DNA of 64,000 nucleotides from Blepharisma stoltei (taxonomy: Eukaryota > Ciliophora > Heterotrichea > Heterotrichida > Blepharismidae): assembly GCA_914767885.1 (NCBI GenBank), contig CAJZBQ010000033.1, positions 496,001 through 560,000 on the forward strand, written 5' to 3'. The notes beneath the pieces are model-generated. The model saw only the letters and a program-made list of their open reading frames with translations, was not told the DNA's origin and did not search any database. Positions 1 to 11,286 of this stretch are shown piece by piece (the stretch's first letter is position 1; each line of letters begins with the position of its first letter). The translations under genes were made by a program, and so were the position numbers.

Positions 1-2313
1 GTCATAGGTGATAGAATTAACTTAAAGCTTGGAGACATAATTCCCGCTGATGCAGTCTTAGGGCCAGGGTTTGCTGAAATTGATCAATCAGCTCTAACTG
101 GTGAGTCTTTAGCGGTCATGAAATATGAAGGTGATACAGTCTATCAAGGCTCAGTATGCAAAAGAGGAGACCTTGAAGCCATTGTAATGGCTACTGGGGC
201 AAGAACTTTTTTTGGGAGGACTTCAGCCTTGGTTGGTTCTGTTAACCAGCGCGGGAACTTCCAAAAAGTCTTACTAAAAGTCGCTTTTTCTTTGCTTATT
301 GTTTCTGTTGTTTTGGTTATTGTAATTCTTATAGTGAACTTGGCAAAAGGGAACAACTTCCTGGAAACCTTGTCCATTTGTGTCGTTTTATTAGTCGCCT
401 CAATCCCTATCGCCATGCAGGTTGTGTGCACAGCAACTATGGCTGTTGGAGCACATGCTTTAGCAACACGAAAAGCAATTGTGAGTAGGCTGACTGCAAT
501 TGAAGAACTAGCAGGAATGAAAATTCTCTGCAGTGATAAAACTGGAACACTAACAAAGAACGAGTTGACAATTCAAAATCCAGTGCTGCTTAAAAATTAT
601 AAAGCTGAAGATTTATTTTTAGTTGCAGGACTTGCAGCTAAAAGAGAAGTGGGATCTCAAGACGCCATTGATAAATGTATTACTGAGTATGCTTATGAAA
701 AATGCAGGATCAGCTATGATGGCTACGAAGAAGAAGAATTTGTTCCATTTGACCCAAAAATCAAGCGAACAGAAGCAACTGTGAGAAACCGTAAGGGAGA
801 AATTTTCAGATGTACAAAAGGAGCTCCACAAGTTGTTTTAGCTATGGCTGCAGACCCAAGTATCGAAGAAGAAGTATCAGGGCACGTTCTAGATTTAGCT
901 GCAAGAGGATACAGAACTCTTGGAGTCGCCAAGATGGACCCTGGCGAAACCAAGTGGAAAATGATAGGGCTAATTTCACTTTATGACCCTCCAAGAGATG
1001 ATACCAAAGAAACAATACAAAAAGCTTTACAAATGGAAGTCAAGGTCAAAATGATCACTGGTGATCAGCTTGCTATAGCCAAAGAAACTGCCAGATTGCT
1101 GAATATGGGGGATAAAATATATAACTCTGATATGCTCCAAGCTGAAACAAACACTGTCAGTCGAGAAATTTTAGACTCCATGGTAGAAGAAGCTGATGGG
1201 TTTGCAGAAGTCTTCCCTGAGCATAAATTTGCAATTGTAAAAATGCTTCAAGAGAGAGGCTTCAGGTGTGGAATGACTGGAGATGGTGTCAATGATGCTC
1301 CTGCTTTGAAAAAAGCTGATGTAGGAATTGCTGTTGATGGCGCCACTGACGCTGCAAGAGCTGCTGCTGACATTGTCTTGACAAGTCCAGGGCTTAGTGT
1401 AATTATAGAAGCTATCTATAGAGCCAGAAAGACATTCCAAAGGATGAATAACTATTGCACATATAGAATTGCTTGTACTTTCCAAATCATCATCTTCTTC
1501 TTCATCACTATGGTCGCTGTCGACCCTTCAGACGATTTTACATGCAAAGGGCATGGCTGTGGAAGTATTCCGAATACTTTTGCTTTGCCTGTTATATGTC
1601 TCGTCATTATGGTCATTCTGAATGATGGACTAATCATTTCAATCGCTTATGACAAAGTTACTGTGAATAAAAAGCCTGAGGCCTGGAACATGGTCCTTAT
1701 CTTTTCAAATTCGACCGTTTTAGGCTTCATTGCTTTTATCTCCTCTCTCATTTTATTACTGCTCTGTTTAGACAATATGAACAGCCATGATAAAAATGTA
1801 TTTTTGAATGCATTCGGAATTGAAGCTATGAGATATGGAGAAATTCTTACAATCATATTCATGAAAGTCTCCATTTCAAACTTCCTGACTGTGTTTTCTG
1901 CTAGGACAATGAGCTGGTTCTGGACAAGAATGCCAGGAAAGCTGCTATTCAGTGCAGATATGTTCGGAATTGTCGTGTGTTTGTTCCTTTCTTGCTATTG
2001 GTTCTTAAACATCAGTGTCGGAGAAAGCAGCAACATCCCTGATATGAAGCCTATTAGCTGGGGAGTCGCTATGTGGATTTTGGGCTATGACATCGTCTTT
2101 TTCATTCTCCAAGACATTGCCAAACTTATCATGATCAGAACTTTTGACGCTTACTACAAATCGCAAGGAAAAGAAGGAGGATACTCAGGAGCTATGCTTA
2201 CAGACTCATTCTTGGTTTTCACAGACGTAGTTTCAGACAAGCGAAATACAAGGAAGTCTATCGTGACCAGAAGATCAATGGTTGCTGCTCAAGACGTCCA
2301 TGGAGGTCGTTAA
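1..2313 (+). CDS. P3A-type plasma-membrane H+-ATPase (5' partial)
   Basis: The frame is open from base 1, so the N-terminus lies outside the window. The product is a P-type ATPase that couples ATP hydrolysis to proton export across the plasma membrane. Visible are the actuator motif around ALTGES (bases 93-110), the phosphorylation loop DKTGTLTKNE (about base 535) and the hinge TGDGVNDAP (about base 1277). Several hydrophobic C-terminal segments follow. The run of Ala/Asp after GIAVDGATDAARAAADIVL is typical of the fungal/plant P3A subgroup rather than calcium pumps. It ends at TAA and contains no TGA tryptophan codons or interruptions. The calcineurin A gene starts 57 bp downstream on the same strand. 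Ion specificity is inferred from subfamily resemblance; family assignment is near certain. Confidence 0.93.
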   Translation, partial: VIGDRINLKLGDIIPADAVLGPGFAEIDQSALTGESLAVMKYEGDTVYQGSVCKRGDLEAIVMATGARTFFGRTSALVGSVNQRGNFQKVLLKVAFSLLIVSVVLVIVILIVNLAKGNNFLETLSICVVLLVASIPIAMQVVCTATMAVGAHALATRKAIVSRLTAIEELAGMKILCSDKTGTLTKNELTIQNPVLLKNYKAEDLFLVAGLAAKREVGSQDAIDKCITEYAYEKCRISYDGYEEEEFVPFDPKIKRTEATVRNRKGEIFRCTKGAPQVVLAMAADPSIEEEVSGHVLDLAARGYRTLGVAKMDPGETKWKMIGLISLYDPPRDDTKETIQKALQMEVKVKMITGDQLAIAKETARLLNMGDKIYNSDMLQAETNTVSREILDSMVEEADGFAEVFPEHKFAIVKMLQERGFRCGMTGDGVNDAPALKKADVGIAVDGATDAARAAADIVLTSPGLSVIIEAIYRARKTFQRMNNYCTYRIACTFQIIIFFFITMVAVDPSDDFTCKGHGCGSIPNTFALPVICLVIMVILNDGLIISIAYDKVTVNKKPEAWNMVLIFSNSTVLGFIAFISSLILLLLCLDNMNSHDKNVFLNAFGIEAMRYGEILTIIFMKVSISNFLTVFSARTMSWFWTRMPGKLLFSADMFGIVVCLFLSCYWFLNISVGESSNIPDMKPISWGVAMWILGYDIVFFILQDIAKLIMIRTFDAYYKSQGKEGGYSGAMLTDSFLVFTDVVSDKRNTRKSIVTRRSMVAAQDVHGGR

Positions 2314-2370
2314 GAGGAAATCTAATAATTTAGGTAAATTCCAAAACTGTGACACTTATTTTATTATTAA

Positions 2371-5035
2371 ATGGAACCACTCTTAGATCCACTGCGCGAC
2401 CGAGCCGTGCAAGATCTTGTCCCTCCGCCTCACCGAGCGCTGGATAGAGTAAAGCTTTATCCTAGAGGGATTGCAAACCCTCCTGATTGGATCGTGCTAA
2501 GGGACCATCTGCAAGGAGAAGGCAGAATTTCGAAACAGGATTGCTTACTGTTGATAAGGCAGGCATCTGATGTGTTTAGAAGGGAAAGAAACTTATTAGA
2601 ACTCAAAGACCCAGTTACGGTGGTTGGGGATATTCATGGCCAGTATTATGACTTATTGAGGCTGCTTGAACTGGGTGGAGATCCAAATCGAACTAAGTAT
2701 TTGTTTTTAGGAGACTATGTAGATAGAGGCTCTTTTTCAATTGAAGTCACACTCTTGTTGTATGCGGTCAAACTTAATTTTCCTCAAACTGTTTATATGC
2801 TAACTTCACGAGTAAAACTACTAGAAAAATCCCTATTTTTTTTTGCCCAAAAACCCACCCTCCGTGAGAGAGAACAAAAATAAAAAATTTTTATGAAAAA
2901 AAATTTTGATATATAATGATGATTAGATTAAGATTTAATTTATGCCGTTCGCACTTGCAGGGCGGGGGATTTGCACCCCTACACGCTCATCATCCTTGAG
3001 GGATCCTGACGGACACCCTTCCTTGTTGCCGCAAACCAGGGATTCGCGCACCAGTCTTGGCTTCCATGACTCCTGGAGTCTAAGGGCCAATTACCTGGGT
3101 CGAAACTCCCAGTTTCTCGTTAGGCAAATGACGTCTTCAGGGTCTGAGGGCCATACCCGTCAGGCATTGGCCGACCTTGCCCTTTCCAATAGTTGTTCTG
3201 GAGGAAAAACTCTAAGTCCAGGGATTAGCTCCCTGGGCCCGAGGGAAAATCCAGCCCGATAATACATAAAGGATTACCAGCCCCTTTCCACTTAAATCTC
3301 CAACACTGGGCCGTTGCCTGCTGCTGTTGAAGAAATAGGGTCGAGAGGTCGGGTGGTTCGTCATCACCATTTTTATGTATATATATATATATAAATGATA
3401 ATTATTGTAACGATGTCTCTAGCTAATTCTGATTGCGTTTTAAAATATAAATTTCACAAATTAAATTAATTTTTGTTTTTCGATTTTTCCAAATTGGAAT
3501 TTTTTTAAATTTTGAAAAATTAACCCCTCGGTTAGCGAACAAATCTTTTTGTTCGTTCACGGAGGGGGGAGTAAGAGGAAACCATGAATGCAGGCAGATG
3601 ACATCATTTTTTAACTTCAGAGAAGAAACGCTTTACAAATTTGACACTGAAACATATGATGCAATCATGGAAAGTTTTGACTCACTGCCTTTGGCTTGTA
3701 TAGTTAATAATAAATTTTTAGCTGTTCACGGAGGGATCTCTCCAGAACTGATGACTTTGGAAGACATTTCCAGGCTCAGCCGTTTTCAAGAGCCACCAAG
3801 ACAAGGACTTTATTGTGACATCCTTTGAAGCGATCCAGTTGATAGCGACACAGGAAGTTGTCCAGAAAAATATAGAGTCAACACTGTAAGAGGGTGCAGT
3901 TTCTATTTTGGCTTGTCAGCAGCTAATGGATTTCTAAAAAAAAACAGGCTGCTTTCCATCCTCAGAGCACACGAAGCACAGCTAGATGGCTATAAAATGC
4001 ATAGATGGAGTGGTACCTCAGAATTCCCCTGCGTCATTACAGTATTTTCAGCTCCAAACTACTGCGACGTTTACAACAATAAAGGTGCGATTCTTAAATT
4101 TGACAACAATACACTCAATATCCAGCAGTTCAACTATACGGCCCATCCTTACATTCTTCCAAATTTCATGGGCCTGTTTGAGTGGAGTATTCCTTTTGTA
4201 ATAGAAAAAGTATTGGAGATGATTAAAACTGTGATCAAGCCTGACATTGCTGACTCAAAGCGTGGAGTCGAGGTAGGGTCACAAGTGAAGAAGCTTCAAG
4301 AAGATGTCAGAGAAGCCAAAGTCGAAATTTTCAGAAACAAAGTGAAGGCAGTGACGAAGATGATCAAGATGTTTAAGACCTTGAGAGATTAGATTAGATT
4401 AAAATTATAGCGGGTCTTAGGGGTTTATTTCAGCCCCTCGCTGTCCAACGGATAGCTTCGCATTGACGCTAAGCGCTATCCTCACACCACCTTTTTCTCT
4501 TCTGATGTCCCCAAAAAATGGTGACGTCGAAGGTCTATCGGGGAAGACACCCTACTGAGCAGAACCAACGGTCTCCAAAATTCAGCAAAAGACTCCTTCA
4601 ACCTCTGACAGGGCTCAGAGTATAGGGAAATCGCCTTTTGATGGCCTGTCAGAGCCTTATCGCAGGCTCGGAAATGCTCCCATGGAGTGTTATCGGGACT
4701 TTGCGCTGGTAGGGTCATCTCGTATGTAAGGAAAAAAGACCAGGGTCAGCCCCTAGGTCAAAAACCCACCCGGAGAACTATCGCCATGTGGCTCGCCTTT
4801 CTTGGGCCTGGATCAACTCGCAGGTCACCGGGAGTCCACGTCAGATCACGCCATTTTAAATAATTCTGCCTAGAGAGAAGAAAAAGAAATTATTATGCAA
4901 TTAAAAGGCTTATGCCCTGACAATAAAGTGCCTAGAGGACTATTGCAGCAGGGAAGAGAAGCAATTTTAGGAGCAGTTGATTCGTTTTCTACAGCAAAGA
5001 CGTGGGATATAATAAATGAAAAGAGACCTGATTAG
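2371..5035 (+). CDS. CnA: Calcineurin A (PP2B) catalytic subunit, split by an IES and a SINE-like insert
   Basis: Ca2+/calmodulin-dependent Ser/Thr phosphatase. Exonic parts are 2371-2802, 3574-4388 and 4879-5035, which join to exactly 467 codons plus stop. Visible in order: GDIHGQ, GDYVDRG, RGNHE (created only when the IES at 2801-3571 is removed), the HGG metal site, and the calcineurin B-binding helix (NFMGLFEWSIPFVIEKV). Next come a calmodulin-binding segment (RNKVKAVTKMIKMFKTL), an LKGL/GLL segment, and a C-terminal autoinhibitory-like stretch (DSFSTAKTWDIINEKRP). TGA at 3826 encodes the conserved Trp of CDILW. The second insert falls in the calmodulin-binding region; unspliced, it gives a TAG immediately after LRD. 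Calcineurin identity rests on the CnB helix and the C-terminal control region, not only on the PPP core. Confidence 0.95.
2801..3571. mobile_element. TA-bounded IES (MITE type 1) inside calcineurin A
   Basis: The element is 771 bp, with TA at 2801-2802 and 3572-3573. The left end carries ACCCACCCTCCGTGAG and the right end GTTCACGGAGGGGGGAG as inverted repeats. Removing it restores TATATGCTA/AGAGGAAAC, the conserved YMLRGNHE. Its body matches the other type 1 MITEs in the window (AATGATAATTA, GCTAATTCTG, AAATTAAATTAAT blocks). It is longer than its relatives because a SINE-like element sits inside it. Confidence 0.9.
2925..3395 (-). mobile_element. SINE-like element, family B, nested in an IES
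   Basis: A GC-rich block within the AT-rich IES, with edges approximate to about 15 bp. Read on the minus strand it starts ATAAAAATGGTGATGAC, runs into a CACCCGACCTC block, and ends in an AATCTTAATCTAATC-like tail. It matches the elements at 33975 and 48673. Flanking MITE sequence is duplicated imperfectly (ATATATAATGATGATTA versus ATATATAAATGATAATTA), consistent with an old target duplication. Confidence 0.75.
4389..4878 (-). mobile_element. SINE-like insert in the calmodulin-binding region of calcineurin A
   Basis: A 490-bp GC-rich insert. The flanking direct repeat is GAGAGA (4383-4388 and 4873-4878). On the minus strand the 5' part contains TTTAAAATGGCGTG and the 3' end is an AATCTAATCTAATCT tail. 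Precise removal gives TTGAGAGAAGAAAAAGAA, in frame (LREEKE). The target repeat contains no TA. Confidence 0.82.
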
Positions 5036-5047
5036 TATAGTTATTGC

Positions 5048-5619
5048 TAACTCCCCCCATCTTTGATCGAACGACTCGCCATCGTTCGATCAAGGGATGG
5101 GGGTTAAAAAAAAAATTTCGGGAAAAAAAATTTATATATAAAATAAAAAATATATATAGATATGCTTTTTATTTACTTTTAAACAAGAGGGTTAAGAATA
5201 TTTAATCATTATTTTTACAGCAAAAAATTGAATTTATTTCATAAAATACCAATTTTTAATATTTTGATTTATTAGTTACCCCTTTAAACTGTATAAATTT
5301 TAATTTGTTCCTTATTAAATTAATTTTTTTTAAAAAAATTTTAAAGAATCTGTATTTTATTAGATTATTGAGTTTTTAAGCATATGTTAATGACTGAATC
5401 ACTTCGGATGGTTGATTCCGCAGCTTTCTGTCGTCTCAAAGCCTCTGAAAACAACTTCATTATGTGCATCTTTCCAAGCTTTTGATAAATATATATATTT
5501 TTATATATATAAAAATTTGCATGATATGAAAATCGTTCGATCAAGGATGGGGGTTAATTTCCCCAATTTTTAGGAATTTTTACAGTCAATCGTTCGATCA
5601 AGGATGGGGGGGGGGGGAG
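5048..5619. mobile_element. Intergenic TA-bounded IES with subterminal hairpins
   Basis: The element is 572 bp and begins 13 bp after the calcineurin stop. It runs from TAACTCCCCCC to GGGGGGAGTA. Copies of CGTTCGATCAAGG/GGATGGGGG occur at both ends and form subterminal hairpins near 5060-5105 and 5530-5610. It differs from the type 1 MITEs in the body and resembles 48098-48476 in having TTCGATCAAG hairpins. Confidence 0.82.
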
Positions 5620-5739
5620 TAAGTGGTTATTTTAAACGTAGCAAGGAGTATAGCTAAACTAACATTGTCATAGAAATTTTAAATAAATTCTTCTGTAGAG
5701 AAATTGTTTCGATTTAAATTTAATTTATCTCAAATTATA

Positions 5740-8700
5740 ATGATGCTCTTGAAGTCTCAATCTCCAATGTACCAAGCCGCAGGCCTAGTGACAACTATAA
5801 ATAGAATTCGCTATCGATCTCCTTCCCATCGTGCAAAGCTCTCTCCAAAATCTTCATCAAAATCACGAAAAAGATGTAGTCCCAAAATCAATCATTCTTT
5901 TGCAGCATATGAAGAATCTTCCCCTTCCTCTATAAAACTTCGAAGCACCTCAGTAGATCGAACCCGTCACAACTCTATAGGAGAAATGAAATCAGTTAGA
6001 TCAAGACACACGACTCTTAGATCAGTCACAAAAATTTCTGATATTTTAGAAAACCTAGAAGTTCAAATCGAGATAGGTAGGCAAGCTATCAAGGACGGCA
6101 ATTTTTCCCAAGCGGTTGAAATTTTTCAAGGTGTTTTGGAAAAAGATAGAGGAAATTTTGATGCTCTCTATGGAAGGGCTATATCTTATATGCATTTACA
6201 AGACCATAAATCAGCTGTTGCTGATTTGTTGATCGTGGCAAAGGAGAACCCTGTTTATGATAGACAGTTATATACAGCTTTAAGCATGTGCTTTATCGCT
6301 ATGAATGATATTTCGACTGCTTTAAGGCTTATATCTAAAGGCTTATCTAAGTTTCCTAGATTTGCAGAAGGGTACGTGGTAAGAGGGCAAATATATTTGA
6401 AGCAGGAAAAGAATGAGAAAGCTTTATGTGATTTTAAGCAAGCTATCGCATTTAATCCAAAAGATGGATCAGCCTATTTAGGAGTAGCTGACTGTTTAAG
6501 CTTTGCGGAAAACAAAGAAAGCTGCCTTGAAGCATTAAATAAAGCGATATCTTGCCCAGAGACTTCTATGGCTGCACTACTTAAAAGAGCAAAATTTTTT
6601 TCTTCATTGGATAAAAATGACCAAGCTCTTGATGATTTGAATAAATATATATCTTATAAATCAGAAGACTCTGAGGCTTATTTTGATAAGGCTTCGCTAT
6701 TGCTAAAGACTAATCAGTTCAATGAAGCTGCTTTATGTTTTGAACAAGTAATAAAATATGACCAACAAAGCAATTACTCAAATCAAGCTGTTTTTCATTT
6801 AGGAGCTCTAAAAATTAGAGAAAGGGATTATTATGGAGCCTTACACACTTTTAAACGAACCAATTGGCAAAAAGAAATCAAAGACCAAAAGACACTGAGG
6901 CACTATGCAGAAGCTGTGATTAATCTTATGAAAAGAAAATACAAAGAAGGGATAGCATATTTCACAAAACTAATAAAAAGTGGGGATAATGTTATTCAAG
7001 AATACTTAGCTAATTGCTATGCATACCGAGCTTATGGCTATTGCGCTCTAAATAAGCATGATAAAGCACTTCAAGACTTTAAAAAAGCTTCATTGATATC
7101 AACCTTAAATAAGGCTTCATTATATAATCAAAACCTAGCTCATGGGCTATGAGATGCAAAAAAAGGGGATTTTCAGGCTGCTTTGAAACATTTAAATAAA
7201 GCTCATAAGCACTTCCCTAAAAATCCTGACCCATTGATTTACCATGCTGCTATATTGCTGCATTTAGCATATAAAGCTTCTCCTCATAATGATTTATACA
7301 TAATTGAGGCTGAAGAGCTATTGGAGAAAGCATTTAAACTGCGAGACCCAGAAAGTGACATTTATTACTACAAATCTATAATAAAATATTTGGGAAATAA
7401 ATTGTCTACTGCTTTAGAAGATGCAAAACTTGCAATTGACAAAGCAGAAGAAAATGTTCCAGAGCATTATGTTCTTCGGGGATTAATCCAAGCTGCGCTT
7501 CATAGTTATGAAGAAGCTTTACAAGATTTTACCATTGCAATCCAACTGAATGAAGAACTGCATTACGCAAACTCTTATCGAGCCCGTGTTGCTTATTTAT
7601 CAGATGATACAGAGCTTGCTTATAGTGATTTTCAAAAGCATATTGTTTCGTGTCCAGATGATAGGGAGGCTCATATAAATCTTGGAAATCTTCTTATGTC
7701 ATCAGGATCTTATGATGATGCTATTAATGCTTTTAATAATGCATTAGTCCTAGACAAAAGCCTTGCGGCAGCATATCAAAAGACAAAATGCTATATTTTG
7801 CTTAATAAAATTGATGAAGCAATTGATGAATTAAATAAAATTTTGCAGCTAGATCCAAATTCTACTGCTGCATTGAAGGATAAAGAAATTTCAGTATTCC
7901 TGCAAAAAATAATTTCAGAGCCAAAGGATTTTAAGGTCTTTTTGAATGCTATTGAAATGTGCAATAATTGGCTAAATGAAGAATTTGGAGAAATTTTTGA
8001 AAAGAAAAATATTCACTGAATGAAAGGGATTTTTTTAATGTACACGAAAGAATAGGCCGGAGGCTTGACACTTATTTATTATTAAAAAATTAATTAAGGC
8101 GAATTATACACATTACAGTTTGATATTAGCCAAATTTCCCAAGTATTTTACTTAAGGATGAAATCTATCCAAAGAATATGGCTTAGCTTTGGATGAATTT
8201 CAAGAAGCTCTGGAAATTATCCATTCCAAAGAAACTTTATCAATGACTTCTGATGAAGCTCTTGCTGCAGAAGAAGAAAACTGCGAAATTCTTTACAACA
8301 TTGGCTTATGCCATTTATTTGTAATTTCTATTTAGTACAATAAAGAGCAATCTTTAGTCATTTTCCAAGATTTATCTGAAGTCCTCAACAATAAGCACAA
8401 AGGGCAGATGCTTTTTCTATCAGCATTATCAGAGCTTTCATTAGGAAACAACGAGCCTGCTGAAAAATTGCTGCAAGAAGCTTTCAAGTGCGACCCAGAA
8501 ACAATCAGTCCATTTCTCAATGATAAGCCAACTCTTTTATTGCCATTGAATACAAACAATTCATTTTCCTCTAATTTTCCTTTAATTACGTTACCTTTTT
8601 CAAATATACCTCAGCTAGAAGCAAGGCCTGCAATTTCTCTGCCAAGAGTCAGGCTTCCTTCATTTGAATTTCAAATTGAAGAAAAAGTAAAAGAATTCTT

Positions 8701-9043
8701 TGATTTTACAAAAATTTTGCCAAAGCCAGAAGCTCCTTGATTAAACAGAGTGAGAGGATCGATACAATTTACTGAAAATATTGTGGAATTTGATATAGAC
8801 CCATCTGATTCTGATGAAGAAAAAGAAAAAATTGAGGATAAAAGCACAAATGAGATCAGTGATAATTCTGAAAGAAAAGTAAAATCGTTAATTCCTATAA
8901 GACATAAAACCCCAAGCCCTAATAGCATTTCTATAGATATGAAGGATATTGATGAATTTAACTCCGGAAGCCAGAATGGAAATAAAGAAATGGCTCCAAA
9001 GCACATTCTTCAAAAAATCAAAGATGTTTGTAAAGCAGAATAA
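5740..9043 (+). CDS. Large tetratricopeptide-repeat protein
   Basis: Exonic parts are 5740-8054, 8179-8320 and 8336-9043, 1,054 residues in all. The first ATG after the in-frame upstream region is at 5740. TGA codons at 7150, 8017 and 8738 are read as Trp. A basic Ser-rich N-terminus of about 110 residues is followed by many TPR units, recognisable by the G/A-A-P spacing (for example NFSQAVEIFQGVLEKDRGNFDALYGRA). The C-terminal 200 residues are acidic and low complexity. One 124-bp IES-like insert and one 15-nt intron interrupt it. TPR arrays are protein-interaction scaffolds; in ciliates many act in intraflagellar transport or basal bodies, but nothing here fixes the partner. Exact function unknown. 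Confidence 0.88.
8055..8178. mobile_element. Short IES-like insert in the TPR gene
   Basis: A 124-bp insert flanked by AAAGAATA (8047-8054 and 8171-8178). The TA lies inside the repeat, so TA-to-TA excision and loss of one repeat copy give the same product. Removal joins ACGAAAGAATA to TGGCTTAGCT (TKEYGLALDEF) in frame and removes an in-frame TAG. No clear inverted termini. Confidence 0.8.
8321..8335 (+). other. 15-nt intron (TPR gene)
   Basis: The intron is GTAATTTCTATTTAG. It removes an in-frame TAG and joins GLCHLF to YNKEQS. The 15-nt length is the typical Blepharisma intron size. Confidence 0.9.
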
Positions 9044-9528
9044 TGTAAATTATTTTATTTAAAATAATTTTAATAATTTATCTAATTTTTTAAAGCATTA
9101 AGTTATTAGTTTCTATCTATTCAGTATAATTTTCATTAAATTGCTCTCTATCTAAAAGTATGTATTTAAAATTCAAACATTCCTTTTAGATAATTGCTTA
9201 AAATAAAAATTAATATCGACTGCTATGGCTATTTTTCTATTTTAGGCTCTTTTTGCAGGAAAAATACTTGAATATGCATGAAATGGGCTTTTGCACTATT
9301 GCTGGCATTATAGCACCCCTAATTTGAAATATTTAATTTTTATGTAGGATTATCATTTAGTGTATTATCACAAAGACAGTTCAAAATGGTTTGGAATCAA
9401 AAATTATTCTTTGGACATTTATTTGAAACGAAATTTCAAACTAAATCTTTACTTATTAATGATACAGTTTCTGAGGAGTTTATTTATTTACCATGACAAA
9501 TAACAGATTTAAAAATTACAATGAATTT
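9044..9528. other. Convergent intergenic spacer, AT-rich
   Basis: 485 bp between the ends of the TPR gene (plus) and the lipase gene (minus). No convincing coding frame, inverted ends or GC-rich block was seen; presumably it holds the two 3' untranslated regions. Confidence 0.6.
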
Positions 9529-11133
9529 TTATATATTAATAATTTCACCCCTGCTTAAACCAAGCAAAGCCTTTTCATAAGTATCCGGCCAATGATCTTT
9601 AAAGAATCGCGAGGCCAATTGAATCCTTTTATACGACCCAGGGTTGATAAATCCTCCCAAAAACCTCAAATTTGAAGGTCTGTTATATACATATCTAATT
9701 GATTCAGCGTGGTGCTTTTGATCATAAAGCTGATAAACTTTTCCAGCAGGCTGGAGCCAATTTTCATCTAATCCTTCATAAACCCTGTTAATAATTTCCA
9801 TTATTTCGATGCTATCACTAATATTAGAAGTGTGAGCAATTTTTGCAATATCTATTCAGCCTAAATCCTCTTCAGTTTTCAATCTCTTGATAACTTCATA
9901 CAAATTAGAAATGCTGGTCAACGACAGCTCCGCTACAAAATCATATCCATGAATACAAGTCAAAATTCGATCTTTAAGAACTAAATTTAGAGACTCAGAA
10001 ACTACACTTGGGCAGCCATAAGCAAAAGTTTTCGTTGGAATATTTTGAAAATTTTCATCACTCATTCATATTAGCGTTAGTAAGCTTGCAACTCCAGCCC
10101 CTAAGCTGTGGCCTGTAATAACCAAATCATAGTCTCTTAATTTTGCAAGTTCTTCCAAAATGACGGTTTTAATTGAGTCTGACAGATATTGCGCAGAATT
10201 AAGCATCCCAAAATGTACCAGTCCTTTAATTCTCTCTTTTGTAGCATTATTCACATAAGTGTACTCTATGAACTCAGCTGTTAGATCAGTAAAAATGTCA
10301 TTAAGTGAAAAAGTTCCTCTTATAGTTAAAACAAGTGATTTTTTGCTGTGGTCTTTAGAAATAATATAGGCAGGCTCAAACTTTTCAGTGCCGAATCTGC
10401 ATAAAATGATATCTTCATCTTCTATTTTACAGTGGTCTCGAAATACTTCACGATCAGGGAGCGATTTAAAAAAATCCCCAACTTGTCGTTTTAGCAATAT
10501 CCGAACAACCGTCTTCCCATATGCCGCAACTGCATATTTGCTGAAATAAACCATTTCTCCAATTGTTGGTTCTTCATGATTTATCCAATTAATAAATATC
10601 CCATTAACTCTTCTCATTGCACCTTGCAAAGAAATATAAGTCAGCAGGTATTTAACAAAAGAAATCATTGACATTTCAGGGAATTCACGAGTGTTGTATT
10701 TAATTAGTTTCGAAATTTCATAAATTGTTTGCATTTTTTCTGAAGAAATTATAGAATCTTGATATAGGCTAACTCCGTTTGAGGAGAAATAATTTTCAAC
10801 TTCCTGCTTTTCTTCGGCCAGAAGACTGTCAAAAGAATTGAGTCTTTCAATGAAAAGTTCGTAACTCCAAGAGATATTTGAATGCATGAATTTTTCGATT
10901 TTGCTGGAAATAGATTTAATTTCGTTGCTAATCTGTATATGAATTACTGGCTTCGTACACTCAAATGTCACAGAATCTATAAGATTTATGGCGGACTGGA
11001 CAAAGGATCCTGCGTAGTAAACTCCTTTAAACATAGAAAAATGCGCTGCCTTCACTAATGGAAAACCGATTTCATCGACAACGAATGAGCCAGCAGATGC
11101 GATCCTGTGTCTGTTTCTCTTAAAGTCTTCCAT
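9529..11133 (-). CDS. Class 3 lipase / diacylglycerol lipase-like
   Basis: 534 residues starting at ATG 11131-11133 and ending at TAA 9529-9531. Trp codons TGA occur near 10064 and 9855. The catalytic centre is the nucleophile elbow GHSLGAG (about residue 345), preceded by the oxyanion-region LTIRGTFSLNDIFTDLTAE. This resembles the SIRGT...DLLTD segment of sn-1 diacylglycerol lipases. The predicted role is hydrolysis of acylglycerols or phospholipids at a membrane. The first 250 residues are helical with no clear transmembrane bundle, unlike animal DAGL with four N-terminal spans, so a soluble or peripherally attached class 3 lipase is as likely. No IES interrupts it. It lies 153 bp upstream (gene order) from the PPOX stop, on the same strand. 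Confidence 0.85.
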
Positions 11134-11286
11134 TTATTTAGACTAATTCTATCTTATATAAAATAAATCTAGACAGTAATTTAATTTGAATATTAATTAT
11201 ATTTTTATACATAATCGCCGTTATAATTACAAATATGTGAACAGATTTAATGTATCAATTTTAATAATTGTTACTCTAACTTAAAG

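Noticed and set aside
2942-3262. 106-residue open frame
   Set aside because: Lies wholly inside the GC-rich SINE nested in the calcineurin IES; similar frames at 17283-17511 and 55055-55339 are also inside SINE-like elements.
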